Positions 39,601-52,200 of a DNA stretch of 64,000 nt are shown here, one piece after another; position 1 is the stretch's first letter; every line of letters begins with the position of its first letter. Source of the stretch: Thunnus maccoyii. Lineage: Eukaryota > Chordata > Actinopteri > Scombriformes > Scombridae. Position numbers and translations under genes: made by a program. The notes under the pieces were generated by a model. It was not told where the DNA came from and did no database searches. It saw only the letters and a program-made list of their open reading frames with translations. The stretch spans positions 18,043,611 to 18,107,610 of the forward strand of contig NC_056552.1 in NCBI RefSeq assembly GCF_910596095.1. Reading direction: 5' to 3'.

Positions 39601-41094
39601 ACACTCTTGCTGCTGATCCTCGTCTCTCTGACCTCCTCTCTGACGTATGTTGTTTGCAGTGATGTGATGAAGCAGGGCTTTAGCAAGCCCTGGCCCGAGG
39701 CTTTGACCATGATAACCGGCGCGCCCAAAATGAGTGCTCAGCCACTCATGCAGTATTTCCAACCCCTCATTCAATGGCTAGAGGCAGAGAATGACAGGAA
39801 CAACGATGTTCGCGGGTGGCCTGAATATGACTGGAAACCTTCAACAAGTATGTCTAACACTTTCATGCATTCACATATTTTGAAACCCAAGTACAGGCAC
39901 ATTCATGCAGGAAAGCATATTCTGTGGAAATTTGGAATTTTCCACAGAAAATTCTGTGAAAAAGCCAAGCCTTTATTGAACTCCTTCCCAGAAGAAAAGG
40001 CACAATGTATTCACACAGAGGCTTTATTTTTTATTTTTTTTGTCCTCTGCTGTGGTCTACAGTGAAATCACTCTCCTGCCCTCCTTGTTTTACTCATGAG
40101 ATCATGATGATAGGGTGTGTACAGATTAGATTTGATGAGATTCTTAGCAGCAGAGGGAAAAAGAGAGCTTGGGGGAGATCATGGGGAAAAGAGAACACAG
40201 CCGTTGTTTGAGAGATCAAGTGAGAAATGCAGAATTTAGATGCAAAAATGAACACCTAAGTGTGGCAAGAATATAAAGGAAGTAAAATGGAAGCAAGTTA
40301 CCCTGCCTTTGAAGATTTGGATTATTATTATGTGGCATTAATATAACAACAGTTTCACTGAAACAAAGCACCCAAAACCAGGTCCAGACAGTTACCTCTG
40401 TAATTTTTACACTTCTAATGAATGAAGAGTACAGAGGTCATTGTGTCATTGTGTGTCCTCTGTCCTCCTGGTTGCTTTGCAAATAGGAGGCAGATTTAAT
40501 TTGTCAAAAAGTGGGGGTGGGATGCAGAGGCCAGACTGTAAAACTAAGTAAATAAAATAATAATAATAATAAAAAACATTATTTTACAAAATCTTCCATT
40601 TGATGTTTTACAGCCACATGCTGAATTTTATTTCCTATCTACTGCTATTTAATTTTCATTCAGTCTTACAAGTGCAAGACATAAAATCTCAAAAATACAA
40701 ACAAACACAACTACATACAATACATTGAAACAAGAAAAACTTTTAAAAAATGCAGATGTAACACTCATTACTTGCAGGTGTCCCCAAAAAAAGGAAAGGG
40801 TCTAAAAAAAAACAGCTTCCCCTTGTGGAGAATCTGGAGCCTGCAAAATGTGAATGAGTGAGGTAGTCCAACATGTTACTTACTCAGTACTTTCTGTTTG
40901 TAGTTCCAGTATCTACTAAAGTGGACTTCCTGGGTATGAGTGTGGACAGCTCGGCTGCCTTAGCTGGCCAGTGGGTCCTGTTGGTCATTGGCCTGGTCCT
41001 ATTAGTGGCCACCATCCTATTGGCCTACAAGTACAGGAAGTCAAGAAAGCCTGAGAAGTCCTTATCGACGATGGAGCTCAAGCAGAAAGACTAG
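21840..41094 (+). CDS. ace: Angiotensin-converting enzyme, somatic two-domain form
   Basis: Complete gene with 25 coding exons: 21840-22073, 25415-25585, 25701-25788, 26587-26730, 27269-27460, 27734-27831, 27992-28161, 29132-29355, 29458-29602, 31258-31356, 32229-32351, 32439-32644, 33053-33189, 33383-33541, 34949-35036, 35330-35473, 35783-35974, 36434-36531, 37047-37219, 38147-38370, 38487-38631, 38803-38901, 39177-39299, 39660-39847, 40904-41094. They total 3855 bases (1284 aa; human 1306). The protein has a signal peptide (about 1-25) and two peptidase domains, each with HEMGH (383-387, 979-983) and EAIGD giving the third zinc ligand (411, 1007). Both also keep the FHIP/YHIP and PYxRYF substrate-pocket motifs. 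A stalk, a membrane helix (about 1245-1265) and a short cytosolic tail follow. ACE is a surface zinc dipeptidyl carboxypeptidase that makes angiotensin II and degrades bradykinin. Both sites look intact. Confidence 0.97.
24775..24890. repeat. Possible retroelement 3' remnant in ace intron 1
   Basis: The phrase 'gcactttattgatcccagag' resembles a very common fish retroelement 3' end. The rest of this 3.3-kb intron shows only a poly-T run at about 24000-24018, AT-rich sequence and a chance 187-codon ORF. Confidence 0.35.
28369..28856 (+). mobile_element. TTAA-flanked MITE in ace intron 7
   Basis: It opens TTAA + AGGATAGGTCCACAATTTTT and closes with the reverse complement of AGGATAGGTTCACAATTTA followed by TTAA. 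The 488-bp body is AT-rich and noncoding. The terminus differs from the 11301 element, but the TTAA target and AGGA-type ends are shared. Confidence 0.75.
29643..30158 (+). mobile_element. Long-TIR MITE in ace intron 9
   Basis: The left end ('ctttactttcttgcagagag', then 'ttaaatgagaaaattggtac') is repeated in reverse complement at 30097-30150, giving imperfect inverted ends of about 55 bp. Its left half matches 9800-9990 in the abi3 gene. Confidence 0.7.
30566..30642. repeat. (TG)n microsatellite in ace intron 9
   Basis: About 38 uninterrupted TG units. Confidence 0.97.
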
Positions 41095-41402
41095 TCATCA
41101 GTGACACTGTACTAACCTCAATGTGAACATCAGTGTTTTTGTGTACTGTACAGTATACATCTTAAATTAGCTTTTCTTTTTGGTCTGCCTCCCTATCTAA
41201 TCTTGTATATTTATTGTATACTCTTGGAGTCCAATTTTTTTTTTTTATTTGCCTATGCAAAAGAACATTACAATTTTGTAATTTATTTGTAATATTTTAA
41301 TGTTTAGGGAGGAAATGTTTTAAAATGAATGTTTGTAAAGTTATTGATTGTGTAAACATTTTTGAATATTTGATTTTCTTTTTGTTGAATCTGCATTTCT
41401 AC

Positions 41403-41408
41403 AATAAA
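41403..41408 (+). terminator. ace: Candidate poly(A) signal of ace
   Basis: AATAAA lies about 310 bases after the ace stop codon, in AT-rich sequence. It is the only canonical signal before the convergent itga3 gene. Confidence 0.6.
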
Positions 41409-43085
41409 GAAGCTAAATATGTATTATGTGTATTATGTGTGATATGTAAGTGAGATATCATTGGAAAACACAAAATAATTCCTGGCAGTGAATTAAAACT
41501 GGAAAGGTTGTTCAAAACAATTTAATTACATTGAAACTGCACAGTTAAAAAAAACAACACCACCACAGAGAACAGAATTTGTGCATTGGTTCATCAGCCC
41601 TTCCCTCTTTACTCAGAGAGTCAATGGAGCCTCTGTAACGACCACAGATCTCAGTTTCACAACAGAATACCTGTGGGCTCTCAGGTAACACGGACTAGGG
41701 CGGTAACGCAACACTTTGTCCCATCAGAGACTGTCTTCTTTTGGTCCAGTCCATTTTCAGTGCTGCAGGTAGACCTCAATGGGGGCCACAGTGGCTTGGA
41801 AACAATCCAAGTGTCAGCTCACTGTTGCGTACAAAAATACAAAACTCAGGGACAGTGAAACAACAAAGGCCAATGACATATGCATTCATTCATAAAGTCA
41901 ATTTGTAACTTACATAATTTGCAGCGTCATAACTTGTCACTATGTACAATTTATGGTGTAACTATCTACGCTGGAGTTACAACATCATGAACTCTCCAGT
42001 CAGGTACAATATAAGGTATTATTGAATCCAGTGTTGTGACTCCCTGTACGTGATCGTTTTAAAATATCCAAATAGGTCCTATAATAACGCAAGACAGTGT
42101 AATAAATAGTGATTAAGTGTACTCCCATGATCTCATCAACATGTATATAGACTGTAAGTCTACATACAAACAAGAAGCTTTTGCTTTTTAACTTGTTGCA
42201 AGATTGTTTGACAATGGACCGTAGCAGTGGAATCTCATGGGGGCAAGTAAAACATAAAACTCATTCTTCCACAGTACTCAAGGAATTTCTCTCTGTACCA
42301 CACTAGTACACTCTGTATTTATTCCCTGAAACTAGGGAAATAATGTTTTCATGTAGCTTTAAGAGTACTATTATCATGTTCTGGATATGAGGTCAGTTCC
42401 ACAACCACGACTGCAATTGAGATGCTAGTCTACTTGATGCTTGCCAAACACTGACATGGACATTCACACACAATAAAGACGCTTGTTCACTCATAACACA
42501 GTGGATGCTGGTCAACATATTTTAAGTGCAGTTTGAAAATGATCTCCAGAATGACTGATGTAGATTTAAGACCCATACATAGCCTACAACCACTGACCAC
42601 AAAATGATGATTGGGGACAGAGCAGGGAAAGACTTATACAATCACAGAGAAAATCAATAGACTCATTCCTCTGATTAGAGAGCAAACGGACATGGTAGAA
42701 ATAAACATGATGAATGACCAGGAACTGTGCACAGAGGATTCAGAAAGAAATGAAAACACCAAATTCAGTACATAAAAACCTTAATCAAAACAACTAATGA
42801 CAAACAAGTTACTCTTGAATGCAACCCCGATTCAATTTACAGCACTGCATTCAATAAAAATACATAACAAATTACAATCTCTGAAACAAAAATGTTCAGT
42901 ATATTGCACTGAAAAAGTTGATGAAATCTACTAGAAATGTACAAACAGTTATGTTTCAAATAGAATGCACTCTCCACAGTTGGTCTGTGCACTGAGGAAT
43001 CCATGTGGCTTGACGAAGCCCAATGTTCTTTGGCCCGTGTCAAAACAGTGTGACGGTGAGTGGTTCAGGGTTCCAAGTTAAGGCC
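41409..43085 (-). other. itga3: Spacer and probable itga3 3' UTR
   Basis: This lies between convergent ace and itga3. A reverse-strand AATAAA at 42318-42323 is the nearest canonical signal after the itga3 stop and would give a 3' UTR of about 770 bases. No coding exon is seen. Confidence 0.45.
42318..42323 (-). terminator. itga3: Candidate poly(A) signal of itga3
   Basis: Reverse-strand AATAAA about 760 bases after the B-tail stop. Confidence 0.35.
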
Positions 43086-43253
43086 TCAGTAGTAGTAATG
43101 CTGCATCTCTGTCCAGTTGGTGATCCAGTACTTTTTCTGCGGCTCCTCAGGCTGAAAACCCAGATTGAACTGATAGCGCTCAGCCTTGCGAATTTTCACC
43201 CCCTGGTGCTTTGGCATTATCCGGTAGTAGATGGCTCGCTTGAAGAATCCAAG
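43086..43253 (-). CDS. itga3: itga3 alternative cytoplasmic tail exon B
   Basis: The acceptor ctatag is followed by 55 codons beginning [20 protein letters not shown] and ending MQHYYY plus stop. It aligns with the mammalian alpha-3B and alpha-6B type tail (YYQIMPKYHAVRI, KKxWxTxW). It keeps the canonical GFFKR salt-bridge motif and is used when exon A is skipped. Confidence 0.9.
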   Translation of the reverse strand, partial: LGFFKRAIYYRIMPKHQGVKIRKAERYQFNLGFQPEEPQKKYWITNWTEMQHYYY

Positions 43254-46200
43254 CTATAGAGTTAAGAGAGGGAGAGGGGGGACATTAAAGAGGATACACT
43301 TTAGCCGCCGGAGAGCTGGGATTAGTGGTGGACTGAGAAAAACATTTAGGATTCAGAGGCTGGGGAAAGTCAAGTTAGGGAAAAGAGAGACCCACAATAT
43401 CCCACTGAGTAAGATGGAAAAGAAAGATTAAGGATTGCAGAATTGCAGACAAACATGATATAAAGTGATCAGCAGCTCAAGACATAGTACAAGCCTGAAA
43501 GGGAAGTAGAAGAAATGTTAGATACATAACTACAAGAAATTGAAGAGAAAGAAAGTGAAGTGGCAAGTGAGTCGAATTACACCCCACCCGTATAACGCTG
43601 TCATTAGTAGCATTCACAGAAAATCCATTTGAAGGGGTGTTGTTACCCAAAGGCCCCACTGGTGTGTGCTGTTGGGTCCCCACTGCAAATGGGGACCCAT
43701 GGGGGTCTCAGTAGTCCTCAGTCAGCCTCTCTGTCTCAGAGGGCTGGATCTTCATCTCAGCCTTCTGGGCCTTGGCCTCATACATCTCCCTCCTGCTGGC
43801 CCTCTGGAAGAAGCCACACTGGAGGTGGAGGAGGAGGAGGAGGAGGAGGAGGGATCATGGGAGGGAGTCAAAGGTTAGACTAACAGCTCAATATGGAGTA
43901 AGATGAATATAGATCAGTCAGGTGAAGGGGTAAGCAGCTATCATATAATCCAGTGAGGATCTTGTGAGTAAATAAAATTCAGGGCTACTCAAAGTCTGCG
44001 TCTGCAGAAATACAGCAGGTTCATGTACGAGAGTAATCAATGTGGTATGATTTGTAGTCTCACCTTCCAAAGTATAAGAATGATGATTCCTAGTAGTAGA
44101 ATTCCCGCTACAGCTGCAGAGATGATGATCCATAACGGGAGCTCATAGGGTATCTCTACTCCTGCCACTGGTTCTACATCTACTGTGAACTACAAGAAAA
44201 GTGGAGACAGTCCAGTAAAATCATCATCATCATCATTATCAGCAGCATCATCATTATTACCATCATTGAGAAAACCCATACCATGTTAGTCTGACTGTCC
44301 ATCTTTATGGTTGGTCTATTTGTAATGAGCTTCAGCGTGGCTTGACCTTTAACCATGATCCGCTGAGCATTGGGATAGTCCTGCAGAAGCACACAAACAT
44401 TTTCACAAAGAAGTCAAAGGTTGTAGAAACATAGAATCCAGATACACTCTTTCAAACTGAGTATTTGCAGCTATTGAAGTTACTTAATTTATCAAGAGAT
44501 GGAGCTGCACAAAGCTCAATGAAGCCATTACTACATATACCCTGGACAGATTATTTAGGAACATTTTGTGCACGACTGACTAAAATCTTGCCATAACTGA
44601 CCAGTAAATATGCAACAATATTTGTTTTAAGATGGCAAATTTTAATTTGGCCAGCAGTGCTTAGAAAGGAGAGCACAAGGAAGACAGATGCAAAAGTTGG
44701 CCAATAGGAGGTTTATCCCAGCGGTGCACATCTGTTAAGACTGAAATTGGTGTGAATGGATTAGCACAGGATGTGCTTTAGGCTTCTGACCATATGAAGA
44801 TTTATCACATTTGAATTAATGTTTATTAATGAATAAACTTATACTCATTATTGTTGTTCCTCAACCAAAACAGGAAGAAGACATGGACAGTTTTATTATA
44901 TTATTAACATTTTTTGTGATGTGTGTGTGTGTGTGTGTGGTGAGCTGACCTCGAGCATTGTACTGTTCCACAAACGGGACCTCACATAAATCTTGGCTGA
45001 ATCCGTCATGTTGAGCAGTGGACAGGTAAAAGTCACGCATCGTGCTGTTCCCTTGGAGCATTCCTTCAACACACAATGAGAAAGAGGCACTATTACACAA
45101 GTGAATAAATGCAGACAATTTTGCTCTTGCATAATTTCGTCAGGATGGACATAATCTTAATAAAATGTATATTAACAGATGTACACTATACATTCTAGAC
45201 TAGGAGCCTCAATGGTTAAAACTACTTATACTATTATAGGAGAAGAAGATTTGTACAGTATGTTGAGTGAAGTAGTCATTGCTAGTGGTTTTTAGCCATA
45301 CGGCATGGCTTAGGCATGGTTGGTCTGTCAGTTGGTCGGCCTACCACTTTGCTTCAAGGCAAGGCAAGTTTATTTGTATAGAATATTTCAACAACAAGAC
45401 AATTCAAAGTGCTTTACATAGAACATAAAAGGCATAAAGACAGATATAAAAGCAACACAAGGCAATATAAAAAGACATTCAAATACAATTAAAAAGTGTC
45501 AAGAAGTTCGACATACAAATAAGCTAAAATAAAATAACACAGATAAAACAGGAGAATAAAAGTTACAGTGCAGTATAAGATATTAACCCTCAAATTTGGT
45601 TTAATATAAGGCAGTTGCAAACAGAAAAGTCTTCAGCTGTGATTTAAAAGAACAGAGAGTGGCAGCTGAGCTGCAGCTTTATGGGAGTTTGTTCAAGATA
45701 TGTGTTGCATAAAAAATGAACGCTGCCTCTGCATGTTTAGTTTTGACTCTGGGAACAGAAAGCAGACCCGTCCCAGATGACCTGAGAGGTCTGGATGGTT
45801 CATTATGTGGCAGCAGATCAGAAATATATTTTGGCCCTAAACCATTCAGTACTTTATAAACCAACAGCGGTATTTCAAAGTCAATTATTTATATTATATT
45901 ACAGGAAACCAGTATAAAGATCTGAGAATGGGAGTTACATGATCCACTTTCTTGGTCTTAGTGAGGACTCAAGCAGCAGCGTTCTGAATCAGCTGCAGTT
46001 CTCTGATCAATATTTTAGGGAGACCCGTAAAGACACCGATTCAGTAGTCAAGTCTACTAAAGATAAATGCATGGACAAGTTTTTCCAAATCCTGCTGAGA
46101 CATAAGTCCTTTAATACTTGATATATTCTTCAAGTGATAGTAGGCTGACTTTGTCAATGCACTCACTCAGTGCTTGAATTGGACCATAGTCCCCTGGTGA

Positions 46201-49200
46201 TATAGTTAGTAAATTTGTGTGTCGCTTTATTGTGGTATTGTGGTAACATACTTTGTTGTTTTCCATAATCTGAACTGTGGGAGCATGTAGATGTTGAACA
46301 GAGGAGGCACCAGAATGAAGCCTTGGGGAACTCATGTTATTTTTGTCCATTCAGTCATGTAATTACCTATAGACACAAAGTAGTCCCTGTCCTTTAAGTA
46401 GGACGCAATCAGTTCAGAAAGAAATATCTCAACAACTACAATACAAACAACTAATATTCATTCAATTTCACAGACCTAACCAGGTTAACTTTTAGAGGTA
46501 AATTTTATCTGCTGCAGAGTAATCTGTGGTGGTGCAATAACTGTTACTGCTCACCACCGTCATGACCTATGAAACAACAAGAAAGTAGCTCAACATAATA
46601 TTTTATGCTCATCCTACTTGTTACTTTTACCAGTCCCCCTAAAAAATGTAGATTTATCTACATATCTCTATACCATTGAGCTTTACAGTATATACAAGTT
46701 AGTATTTTATTACTCTGGAGATGATGTTCATCACTTGTGCTTATTCAACAAACAGTAATGAAACATCACTGTTCATAGTCTACTGGGGACACATAGGTAA
46801 CTTTAGAGTCCATATATGAAATATCAGTGATGTGATTTCTTAAATTTCTCTCCCACGATCTGGAGATGTGAAATGTGCAGAGTTCCTATCTCAAACTCTG
46901 ATGAACAAATATAATTCACATATACTTCAAATAACATGTGAAAGCTGTTTGTGATCCTTGGTAAGGCAGAACCATTTCTTACCAATAAGTAGGACTCCTT
47001 TCGAGTGTTCAGTGTGATCGCTGCCTGTGGCTCGATAATATGCGGCTGGTCTGTGTCATCGACATTGTCCACCCTGATCTGCCGTTTCACACGCTTAGAT
47101 CTACTCTCTGACAACTGGAAGACAAGAGAGGGACAAGGGAAAAATGAAAGCGGGAAGCAGAGGAGACAGAGACATTACATCAGAGGCCTAGTGGTAATTA
47201 CTGGTTTTGATAAAGACATCACCAGATTATTCTCAGAATAGCATTGTCATTTCCACTGTCTATATGTAGGCCACACGCATCATGATTTTCTATTTGGGGC
47301 TCTGTGAGGTTTGTATGTGGCGACGCTGATGTTTTTTTTCCAAAATGTATTTCTGAACAGCCGTGGTTTGGCATTGAGACCATTTTCACACCACTTTTCT
47401 ACCACAGCGATGTACTCTAGACTGCTCAGACTGCTTCAGTTCGCACTAACGTCAGAATGATTTGCAGCACATGTAAGGAACCTGTGAACAGCACAATACA
47501 CTCTACGTCAGGAAAGTTAAAGTAAATTAAGTCAGCCCAGTTCAGTGAAATTCATCAAGTGTACTGTTACATTTCTCCAAAGCAGGTGAGTGGTAAGATC
47601 AAGAAAATTAACTTTTTGTTCTTTCATTAAAACAACTGCTCTATTGTTTATCTACTGTGTTTGTAGTATTTTAATAATGGGATATTTTGGGATGTGCATA
47701 GTATATCATGGGTGAAGCCAGCAGCAAGCTATAAGAAATTTGAGAACAGAAAAGCTACATGTGCAGTGTACATGTGTAGTTGACAGTGCAGAAATAGTAA
47801 ACATTATAATAGAGAAGAACCACATGTAACAAAGGTCTTTGTCTGAATATGAACCTACAAAGTTTACCAGATTCATCTGTGGCAATGTTTCAAGTACTTT
47901 TTGTTGCAATAAACTGTATCCACAATCTGCATATTCAGTGCCTGTCTCTGGTTTATATCACTCTGTCTGGAAACTGTTTCAGTGTATCCAAAACATTTGG
48001 GAATAAACTTGAGGAAGTGAGTGCAATGAAGGCAATACAACAATACAATTCAGTTGACCTTTTGAGGAAAAAGGTGCATATTGTGGCTCTAAACCAAAGC
48101 CTAAAAAAGAGCCTTACAGTTAGGTTAAGCAGGTTGACAACTTCTCCATGAGGTTTACATTCTGTCTCTGATTGCCCCTTAATGACGATCTTCGTCAGGT
48201 ACAGCAACCACTTGCCGTTGGCAACCTCAAAGGGCCACTCAAATTCCACAGCAAGGGTCCCCAGGTCTCCCAGGGGCTGACCTTCCATGTTTACCTGGTG
48301 GTGAAAAAAGTCAGTGGCACAAAAAAAGGGAACGTCAGTAGAAATCAAACAGATAGTGTGACATAACAGTCAGGGCTTGACTATGACTGTGTGCGACTCT
48401 TAAATAGTATCCGCCCCTGGTCATGCTTATACCACAAACCATAGCTCACATAACAATCCCTTCCCCACGCAATATTAAACTTCTGAAGGATAAAAAAAAA
48501 ATCCCTCAAAGACAGGGTGGGGATGAAGGAAATGTGGGTGAGAGGCACACATATTGTAGATGCAATATACAGTTCTGGAGGTCTAATATAGTCTGAGTGG
48601 TAGAGGTGACTCACATTGAAGGTGAACTCCACCAGACTGCCCACGTCACTGGTGTTGACCATGGCTGACTCGCCCATCACTGTCCCACCGAACTGTGTTT
48701 GCACCACCGGGTTCGCTCTGGACGGGGTAAGAGTTGGAAATGATTGTACATTGTGCAAGCAGAAACTGGGGTAGAAGATAATGTGATGTGACCTACAAGT
48801 ACTTAAGTGGTTGCTGTACTGTACATACAGTGCGTCATGAGATGTTACGTAATGGCACTCACATAGAGAAGGAAGGGCGGATGGTGTTCTCAATCAGCAG
48901 AGCCACAGGCACAGGCTTCAGGTCACTCTGCTCGCTGAGGCTGAAGAAACAAACAAAAATGTTTGCAAGTGTAATATTTAGTGATTATTTTACATCCATA
49001 AAAGCAAGAAGTTATCGCTGAAAATTCAAATGCAGCCTAAACTTTTGCGCTAAAGTTGAAAAAATACAATTAAGGAAAGCTACAAAATGCTTTCCTGTAG
49101 AATCAAGACTGGTGCCCAAACATAAACAAATGTAGTATGTAAAAAGCTGAATTAAAACTAGCCTCTAAAATACTGTACTACTGCAAAGGAAGTACAATTC

Positions 49201-52200
49201 TGCATTAGTGTTAAACACTCACGTGGACAGAAGCAGCTGAGACTCAACCTCTTGTGTGTACAGATCGATCCCTGATGTCTCAAACTTGAGGGTGAGTGAC
49301 ACCTGATTAAGACGACAAGCAAATGAGAAGTGTGACAAGGATATTTCAGTGGAGGAAATAAAAGCCAAATCTAAGAGGGAAAGCCAGTGACAAATATTTA
49401 AAATTACCTTCTCATTGCCTTTAAGTGGATTCCCCAAATCACAAATCACTGTGCCCTCAAGACTGCATTGTACATCGTGGTCCTAAACACACAGCATATT
49501 AAAAGGATCACATTTAGCAGTTCAAGGGACTGGATATGCAAGTGCAGTGGGAACAGTATCACAGAATAACAAGTGAAGCTATTTTTACTCTTTATGACAT
49601 ACAAAAAGAAAAATCTAATAGTGTGATTTTGTGCTATTAAAAAAAAGAATTTAACACTTATATTTAACTATTAAACTATTAAACTATTAAACGTCCACCC
49701 TAAATTTGTCATCTGCTGCCCTCCAGTGGACGTACCGCCGACCTGACACCAGAATATCTCAGAGCATCAGGAATGGTGACGTTGAGCATGGCCTGGTGGG
49801 CGTCCTCAGCCACCTTCCCCCGGGAAGGAAAGTTGGTCACCTCCACCATCAGCCGTATTATCTTCATATCGCTGCTGAACTGAAGTACCTGGAATTTGCC
49901 CTGCCTGGACACAGGAATATATGAACAACATGTATTATTTATTCACTTATTTTTCAAATTTTGACAAGTCCTTAAATGTATTAATTTTGGCATATACATT
50001 TAGGGCCTTAAGTATACTCAGGTCTTGCCTGCTACTGTTAACACTGTAGCAGTAACAGCTAATCCTAAAAACACTGACTTTTTTGATTATTAGGCATGAA
50101 AAAAGTCTCTATCAGCCAAAGAAGGCTTCACTACTCAGAATTTCATTTCACCTGGGGTAAGCCTTTCTGCCATCATCAACAAACTGGGCGGTCAGCTGCA
50201 GGTTACTGGTACATTTGTTGTCCGAGCCACACTCCTTCTGAAAGTTAATCTGCAAGAAACGGAACAAATAATAACACATCATAAACATGTGCTTCCCTAA
50301 CAATCTATAAAATGTGGCCTCTGAATGCTGTGTATGCACCAACCTCAGTTCTTTTTGTGAGTTTCTGCTCCTGGCTAAAAATTGGGAAAAAGTCCAGGTT
50401 CTGCAGGGAGCGTTTGGATTTAGGTTTTTGTTCATGTAGTGATATGTTGAGGGAAAAGACCACCGGCTCCAGTTTGTCTCTAACAGGCCCCTGTAAATTC
50501 ATCCAAGAATCTTGTATTAGTCTTAATTTATTTTTTTTGTAGTGAGTATTTGTATTTGTAGTGACATCTTACCGCTAAAATCAGGTTCAGAACATTACAC
50601 CTGGTTTTGGAGGATGGCAGGCTCAGGAAGCCTGTGTATGTGTCATCATTATTGGCCTGAAAATGAACACGAGGGCTTCTTCTCCTCTCCATGTCGGCCT
50701 CCACTGTGTACTTCACCGCTTCACAAAGTGGAAATGTATACAGAACATTATAGAAAGATGCGGCAAGTCCATGTGTTGATAATTCATTAGTTTTTGACAA
50801 TATGAAGAATTAACATGATGATCTGCAAGCTGCCAGAGGGCCAGTATAATTGCAGCCTTTAAATTATACAATTTGAAAGTATATGGTTTGTTTAAGTAAC
50901 GGAAGACTGCTTACTGATATTTTTCTTGAAGTCTTTGTTTCCGTTGCTTAGAGTGAAAGACAAGCACAGAGTCGCTGTAATACTGTGAAACACAAAGAGA
51001 AACTGATTAATTTTCAAACAAAATTGAATGAGCAAGTGTCAGAATTAGATGCTCTGAAGAGAAATCTCACCATGGTGTATTTCCAGGACACCGATTAGGG
51101 TCCACAATCTTTGGCTTGACAGTGAAGTCCTTAGTTAAGTGGATGACTGGTCGAGCCCTGGAAACACACAAACAAACAAAAGTGAATCAGACTGTGCCTA
51201 AGTTATAAAAACAGAATGATTAAACTAACAAAAAGTGAGAAAATCTTCCACCTAATGTGTCTGCTTGTACATTATTATATAATATTTACTGTTAAACTTT
51301 GTACTTCCACAATGCCATCTTTTTAGGAAATAAGTTTTGCTTTTGGCTTACACAAAAATGTAATTTTCTGTTCATAAACACACAGTTCACAGTACTTTAT
51401 CAACACACAGGACACAATTTGATATTTTAAATAAAATTAAATCAAAAAAGTGAAGTGGCGATGTTTTTACCCAATAATGACGTTTTTCTCTACTATTTCT
51501 ACCTGAGCAGGGCGATGCGGTCATCCAGAGAGCCAACCAAGATGTCAGGGTAACTGTTGTCATCCATGTCCATCCCTCCATTGATGGAGTAGCCAAAAGT
51601 CTGGAAACCTCCATTACCCACTGATTTACCCTCAATCACCTATGGAGGGCAACAATGACTCATGAAAGATCAACACAATAAATCTGGATCTTTTAGGAGA
51701 AGTCTGACCTGTCAATCACAGTAGGTGAGACGTTACCTGACTGTACTCCTTTGAGATTCCCTTTTTACTTCCCATCCATATGTAGACCTTTCCTGTGTCG
51801 TGGAAAGGAGCTCCCACTGCAAAGTCTGCAGACATTAAGAAAGGGGTGAACTATTTCAAAGAAGTGTGCAAAGGTGAGCAGCTGAAAAGAAATTGGTGGA
51901 GGTTTGTCTAGGGGCAGTGTTAGCCCTGTAGGTGGCAGCATAACACTACATAATGATTAGTGAATGCCAGCTGCTGCAATTTTTTTTTTTTTTTTTTTTT
52001 TTTAAAGCTTTACAGTTTTGTGTAATGCAACATGGTCCATTATGTTTCTCTGCTGAGATAATTGCTTAGCAACAATGCATAAGAAACAATCATACAAGGT
52101 ACTTAATAGGGTGCTTCTGAATGTACTACCTCTGGTTTAACTTGATGTGACTGCATCAATGAACCTGCACTTTGGGTGGAAGGATATTGTCCTCTTGGAG

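Noticed and set aside
45340..46400. Reverse-transcriptase-like ORF as a host gene
   Set aside because: It is a truncated LINE piece with stops on both sides and repeat-derived flanks.
46545..46575. Possible 12-base microexon in the itga3 intron
   Set aside because: The flanking exons align directly with the mammalian alpha-3 protein (KSETVLTC-like joint), leaving no residues for an extra exon.
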